Of a stretch of DNA of 64,000 nucleotides, positions 58,894-64,000 are shown piece after piece. Each line of letters starts with the position of its first letter. Position 1 is the stretch's first letter. The translations under genes were made by a program, and so were the position numbers. This DNA comes from Desmodus rotundus (lineage: Eukaryota > Chordata > Mammalia > Chiroptera > Phyllostomidae), in assembly GCF_022682495.2 (NCBI RefSeq), contig NC_071393.1, positions 117,196,239 through 117,260,238 of the forward strand, read 5' to 3'. The notes under the pieces were generated by a model. It worked only from the letters and a program-made list of their open reading frames with translations, was not told the DNA's origin and made no database searches.

Positions 58894-61800
58894 GGCATTG
58901 AACGTGAGACTGCTGCCCAACCCCCTCCTTTTGCCAGTGAGCCAGCCCTCTGTTCCCAGGGGCACCAACCTGAAGGCATGTTCCTGAGCCTGGAACTCCA
59001 GTGCTTACTCGCAGCCGTTGTCGGCCATTGTCCTCTGTCAGAAACCAAGCCCCGCTGCACGGTTGTAACCTGAAATCCTGCAAGCTCTGGGGAAGGTCCA
59101 GTCTACCTGCTGTGGGGTTCTCCTCCCCTGACTGGGAAGTGAAAGGCACGGATCTGACCAGAGCTTTAGCAGAGCCCTGGGATATGGCCCGGTCCGAGGA
59201 CTGCCCAGCCATTTGCCCCACTCTGCCCTGGAGCTGACGGCGTCTGCTTGGGAAGAGGGTCCAGCTCAGCTTCATAGCAATGTGGGGGTTTGTCTTCTGT
59301 GCACAGCAGCCACCAGTGCCTCAGTCAGGCTGCCGAGGTGCTGTGAAGATGAGGGGCACTGAGGCTGGAAGCCTGGAGCATGTCTGGCTTCCAGGTCTCA
59401 GGAGCAGGAGGGTGCCCCCCATCCATTGGCTAGCAGGGTCTCCATGCTGGGCTCAGGAAGAGGGATGGCCCTGGGGGTACACCACTCAGGTCCCCTTAAA
59501 GAGAGAACCTGGGCAGGGAGTGCAGTTAGCTGATAGCTTCCAGCCGTGGTGCCTTCAGCATCTGCCTCAGCATCCAGGCCAAAGCCACGTGCTTCCCTGG
59601 TCCTGCCTGGCCAGTTACTGTCCCTGGCAGTGGTGCAGGCGTGCCATTCCCACCAGCACAGGAGGCCCCCCTTGTGCTGGCCAGGACGTCCTCAGAACTG
59701 TGCTGCTGCAGCCTGAGACTTTCGAGTCAGACCTCTGTGGCCCCTGGAGGGCTGTCCTGCTACTCAGGCTTCCTCTCCCTTTATTTCTCACAAGCTTTTA
59801 CGGCCTGCGTCCTTGAGGTGCCAAATAGCCGGCTTGGGGTGGTCCAGCTAGGCTGGGTGGGCAGCCTGCTGGGCAGGGCCACCTGTCAGGGGCGTGCATA
59901 GTGGCTTCTCCAAAGCTGTGTGCCCCACGAACCCCCTGGCTAGACCGGGTGTGGGCTTGCTGTGGGGTGGGATTCCTGGGGAGAGGGCAAAGGAGGGTGG
60001 CCAGAGGCACTGCCCTTTCTCACCCCTGTAAGTGCCAACTTGAACCTAATCCAGCTGAGGAGGCCTGAAGAGGAGGAACCAAACACTCCCCAGCAGGCTT
60101 TGGCAAAAAGAATTTGGTGTCCTCTCAGCAGGAGAATGGTTTTTTTTGTTGTTGTTTTGTTTTTGCTTTTTGCTGTTGGGCATGAGCAGCCTCTGTTGGC
60201 AGATTTATGGGCAAAGAGCAGGGATGTCGTGGCATACCAGGCTTGCCAGGAGACAAGGCTGTGCCCGCCAGGACCTGGGGGCGTCACTGCTGAAGGTGGG
60301 GGAAAAGATGGGCTTTGGGTAGCTGCACCCCAGCGGCGTGGGGTGGCATGCTCCCCGCTGGCTGAGGGCAGGCTGTTGTCGGCTTTGTGCCCGGCCGCCC
60401 AGCTCTGATGGAAGTCCAGTGGGCAGCGCTTCCTGTGCCTGAGGCTCACTGCCCTCTGAGGGGCAGTTTTGAGGCCAAAGACAATGGAACAAGAAAGCTC
60501 CTTCACAGGGTGTAGATAGAGGAGATAATACTTAGCAGGGAAAACCAAGCAGAGAGGAAAAGGAAAGTTTAGTGAAGTGGAGAGCAGAGAAAACCAAAAC
60601 CAAACCCGTTGGTGCAGGGTGGGGCGGGGACGGACTGCAAAGGGGAAGGAGGGAGCATTTCAGTCAGTGTAAATGTTGCATAGATTGTGGTGGGGTCATG
60701 TGTCCGTCTCTATTTGTAAAACTCTTCAAATGAGCCACTTAGAAAAGGGGGATTTTTGTTGTATGCAAATGTGCCTCAATGAATGTGACTTTTCAAAGAT
60801 TCTCCCTGTCATCCCTCAGCATCTCAGGTACGTGAGTGGGGGAGTTTCCGTTTGTCCCAGGGCATCTGATGTGTTTGCAGCGTCTCCTGTGCCACGTGCT
60901 GGGCGGCTTGGCTGTCCTGAGAATGAGGTCAGGAGGCAGAGAGGCCCTACGGTGCCCCCAGCCCTGTCCCCCGCACCAGGGTGCTGCCCATACCTCAATG
61001 CTAGCTTTTCAATTGTATCCGCAGCTAGATTTTCCGTGAAAGGAAAATGTAGCCAGTTTGACTGTTAGAAGATGGCAGATGGTCCGATTTGAAGTAGAGC
61101 ACAGGCATGTGGGGTCACTTTTGACATTCCAATGGAAGCGCAGATCTGTGGGGCCCAGAGGGAGGGAGGGAGGACCCTGCATACCCAAGCCCGTTTAAAG
61201 GAGATGCGACCACAGAGGGCGCAGGCTGTGCCGTCGTCTGCATTGCGGTTGTTTTTGACCGAGGTGGGGCGGGGGACGGGGGATGAGCAGGGATATAAGA
61301 ATTTTTGATGGCAGATCTTTTAAAAAAAAGCTTTTCTTTAAAAGCTTAGAAATCCTGTTTTTGAACTATTAACTTTACTTACACGATTAACACATTCACT
61401 ACATTTAAAACTAGATATTGAAATACAGTGACCATCGCTTCCGCACTGCCCTGCCCCCATAGCCCACCACAGAGGTGGCCGAGCCGTCCTTCTACGTGTT
61501 CCAGGGCATTCACGCGCACAGACGTACACAGAGACGCAGGCCCAGACCTGGGCCCTTCCTCCGTGGTTGGGACCGCTCCGAAAGTGCGGCCTACCTCTCA
61601 CCTGTCAATGTGGCGGCACTGCTCGTGCTCCTTCTTTTCACCAGTGGGCATTATTCTGTCGATTCCTACCCCGCAGTTCCATCCCCTCAGTAACCGCCCC
61701 CCCACACGATGGCCATTCAGCCTGAGCCCACTCCCTTCCAGCAGGGGCTCGTCGAAGGGACCCTGCTCTCCCTCTGCACTGGCTCCCCTCAGAATTCTTT

Positions 61801-62259
61801 CTGCCGGACTTCCATCCAGGCCCTGAGAGGACAGGCGGCTCTTCCGCTCAGTCCAGACCCCCTACTAGGGAGGGGCAGGCCGCGGGAACACCAGTCCTCT
61901 GGGATGACCGGTCCAGGGCGATGGGGGGCTGAGGAGAGCCCGCATGTGAGGCCACAGGGAGAAGACGAGGGCTGCCCCCGGTGGGACCACAGCAGCTCCG
62001 CTGGAAAAGCTAGGCCGTCTGCGTGTGGGACACTGGGGGTGGGGGGTTGCACTTGGTCCTGGAGGAGAAATAGGAGCTGGAAGCCCTGTTGGCCTCTTGG
62101 TTGTTTGTGATGGGCCGGTGAGTGCTCTGTGGCTCGGCATGGTGCCAGGTGCTGAAGCCACTGAGATAGTTTTGTCCCCCATTCAGACTACGAGCAAAGT
62201 CGCCGCAGTGAGCTTCGTAGCTGTGTGCCCTTGTTCACGTTACTCGGCCTCTAGAAAGA

Positions 62260-62400
62260 GTAATAATTAATGCTTATGAAGCCCTTACCAGATGTCAGGC
62301 AGCGTGCTTCTCTGTGCGTTATCTTCTCCACTCTGAGACGCGGCTGCTGCAGTCATGCCCATCTCAGGTCAGAAAAGCTGAGGCTTAAACCCAGGCCTTG
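62260..62400 (-). repeat. MIR fragment
   Basis: TAATTAATGCTTATGAAGCC, TCAGGCAGCGTGCTTCTCTG and GGTCAGAAAAGCTGAGGC: reverse MIR, shortened. Confidence 0.55.
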
Positions 62401-62734
62401 CTCACTTCATCCTCACGAAGCGCCGGATGAAGGGGCAATGTCCATTCCTGTTTTGCGTATCATCCGTGTTCCGCTGGCTCCTCCTCCCGCCTGGGGCCAC
62501 ATCCAGGTTCTGTGCCCCCACTGGGGTCTCCTCACCGAGTGATGACAGATGTACCACAGCAGTGCTGGTGGCTCTGCCCCTTGGAGCTCTTCCCCGTGAC
62601 TCAGCAGGACGGGAGCACTGGGTACAGGGAGTCCTGCCTCAGAGACAGGACATCAGGTTTTCCTCCAGCCTCCTTTCAGTGGGCTGTTCAGAGTGTATCC
62701 CTAGAGTCTAAAAGCGACATGACAATGCCTGTAA

Positions 62735-62940
62735 GCAGGGTGCCAGAGGTGGCCCCTGGTATGGACCACCTGCAGCAGGAGCACCTGCAGAGCTTATCAA
62801 ACGTACAGGTTCCTGAACCCCAGCCCACTGGGTTCGAGTCCACGCAGGGAAGACCTGAGAAGGTGCATTTTAAACAGATGCCTTTCCAAACCCCAACCCC
62901 ATTCGAGAATCTTACAATCTGCTGGTTCACAGGCTGCACT
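62735..62940. mobile_element. MER5-like hAT fragment
   Basis: GGACCACCTGCAGCAGGAGC, ACCTGCAGAGCTTATCAAAC, CAGGTTCCTGAACCCCAGCC and GAGAAGGTGCATTTTAAACA follow the MER5A order. The 227-codon open frame across it is therefore not a gene. Confidence 0.6.
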
Positions 62941-63394
62941 CACAATAAAACACTTTCCTTGACATTTTCACATTCACGGCCAGTATTCAAAAGTTGGAGG
63001 AGTATCGCAGGAAGAACGAACAGACCTGTGCTTCTTTGGAAAGATCTGGCCCGCTCTCCCTCGAAGCACGCACTGGAGGGGTGGGACAGGGCTTGGGCCG
63101 CCCGGTCCTTCCAGTCCCCACCTCTTCCCTCTGGCTTGTGTGGACATTTTGAGTTGGTGACCACTGGCTGTGTCTGTCTGGCCTGGGCTTGGTGAGCAAG
63201 GCCCGAGCCGGTGCACACGTCCTCCCTGTCTGCAGGCCGCCTTTGCCCTGCTTTACAGAGCTGGTGCGGAAGGTGTCAGTTCAGCGCTCCCCACCCCTCT
63301 GCTCATGTCCTTTGGCAGCGCTGCCAGATGTGTTTTTGGAATGATCCAAACACGGAATGTGGCCCCTGCTCCAGGTTGAATACCACCCCCAAGC

Positions 63395-63532
63395 CCCAAC
63401 ATAAGATCAGGGTTCCTCAAAGCAGAGTTCATGGACACCAGGTCCTCTTGGGGAGGCTTATACCCTAGCTGTGGCCTCCACCCTAGACCTGGAGAATCCA
63501 AATCTCTGAGACGGGGCCTGGGAACCTGCATT
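63395..63532. mobile_element. MER5-like hAT fragment
   Basis: GTTCATGGACACCAGGTCCT, CCTGGAGAATCCAAATCTCT and GGGGCCTGGGAACCTGCATT resemble MER5A. It ends at the ATTC repeat that borders the RPS24 pseudogene. Confidence 0.5.
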
Positions 63533-63533
63533 T

Positions 63534-63556
63534 TATTCATTCATTCATTCATTTAT
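63534..63556. repeat. (ATTC)n run next to the pseudogene tail
   Basis: Four to five ATTC units, where the pseudogene's A tail would be expected; the tail appears to have turned into a tetranucleotide repeat. Confidence 0.85.
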
Positions 63557-64000
63557 ATAAAAGTTGTTAGTTTATTCAGCTCATGGAAAATCCACACAAT
63601 CCCCACAAGTCAAGTCACTGAAGAATCTTCCCTCCTGTTGTCTAATCTGTAGCTCACGGTTTGCCAGCACCAACACTGGCCTTGGCAGTCCCCTGACTCT
63701 CTTCTTCCTGTTCTTGCCTTCCTTTCGCTGTTTTCCTTCTTCCCGTACAGGCCGTGTCTTGCAAGTCTATGTTTGGGTTCGTTTTTCTCTGTGTAGTCCA
63801 AGGACTCATAAGTCTTGCTGAAGCCAGTCAGTTGACTTGCCACCACCGAAGCGGGTTCTCAATCCAAACACAAAGAGGACACCTGGTGTGGCCTCACACA
63901 TTTTGCCCAGTTTTCCCCAAATTCCTGTCTTAGGTACTCTTGTTGCCTTCCCACGGTGAAGGACATCCATATCCGCTGAAGTAGTCTGCTGGTCGTGAAC
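63557..64000 (-). pseudogene. RPS24: RPS24 processed pseudogene, cut by the window end
   Basis: The minus strand encodes ribosomal protein S24, a subunit of the small cytosolic ribosome. Around 63760-63810 it reads [20 protein letters not shown], almost identical to the human stretch. It is a processed copy: there are no introns, and an AATAAA (63571-63576 in complement) sits close to the 3' end. It is dead: a 4-base tandem duplication near 63825-63834 shifts the frame just before the conserved stretch, and another frame loss near 63700 follows, so the C-terminal part sits in a different frame. The usual stop codon lies at 63654-63656. The 5' part, from about residue 12 upward, is outside the window. 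Frame-corrected reading is not needed for the call. Confidence 0.93.

Larger units (their letters stand above)
51931..63556. other. intergenic region downstream of IFT43
   Basis: No gene found. Recognised: MIR (53224-53440, 55315-55490, 58050-58275, 62260-62400), SINEs (53438-53613, 58664-58893), L2 (54155-54540), an L1 end (55675-56320), hAT pieces (56818-57030, 62735-62940, 63395-63530) and a GA repeat. The stretches 51.95-53.2, 54.6-55.3, 57.1-58.0 and 59.0-62.2 kb hold open frames without any family resemblance and no other feature. In human the next gene on this side is GPATCH2L, which is not seen here. Confidence 0.8.

Noticed and set aside
59940..60548. 202-codon open frame on the minus strand
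   Set aside because: Low-complexity proline/serine composition, no family resemblance; the + strand holds an equally long frame in the same place.
62512..63195. Longest open frame of the window (227 codons, + strand)
   Set aside because: It runs over a MER5-like transposon fragment, has no recognisable domain, signal or splice context, and has a competing open frame on the other strand. GC-rich chance frame.

Overview
The window reads as mammalian nuclear DNA, most probably from a bat (Chiroptera, likely Yangochiroptera). The case for a bat rests on about nine copies of a tRNA-headed SINE that matches the bat VES family as I remember it, several with target-site duplications, and on a short L1 3' end of the kind I associate with bats. 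Older eutherian repeats (MIR, MIR3, L2, 3' ends of old L1s, hAT DNA transposons) fill much of the rest. No prokaryotic, viral or plasmid gene organisation is visible.

The one real gene is IFT43, on the + strand, which encodes a subunit of the intraflagellar transport complex A of cilia. Seven coding exons can be placed to the base: 3438-3502, 28997-29029, 29630-29676, 50483-50555, 50824-50899, 51368-51430 and 51594-51713 (stop TGA). All have AG/GT borders and compatible phases, and joined they give 158 residues. IFT43 proteins are about 210 residues long, so the start codon and roughly the first 50 residues lie before base 1. A short 3' UTR carries two AATAAA signals near 51.85-51.90 kb.

Layout: 1-3437 is the end of an upstream intron. 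3503-28996 is a 25.5-kb intron with hAT, L1, L2, MIR and SINE copies and a 166-bp pyrimidine tract near its 3' end. 29030-29629 is a short intron. 29677-50482 is a 20.8-kb intron. 50483-51713 holds the four clustered last exons, which encode most of the conserved C-terminal half. 51.93-63.55 kb is intergenic, with repeats only. At the right edge, on the minus strand, lies a processed RPS24 pseudogene with frameshifts, cut off by the window end.

I found no new multi-gene system here. The points most worth checking are: two SINEs inserted successively into one target site (three copies of a 10-bp duplication); a 72-bp L1 insertion; a 202-bp hAT-like element with matched ends; an exact 21-bp repeat and an imperfect 39-bp repeat that no recognised element explains; stop-free short introns in IFT43 whose retention would change the C-terminus; and several candidate regulatory tracts (CTCF-like, YY1-like, homeodomain-rich). 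Repeat family names are from memory of consensus sequences and were not checked against a library.
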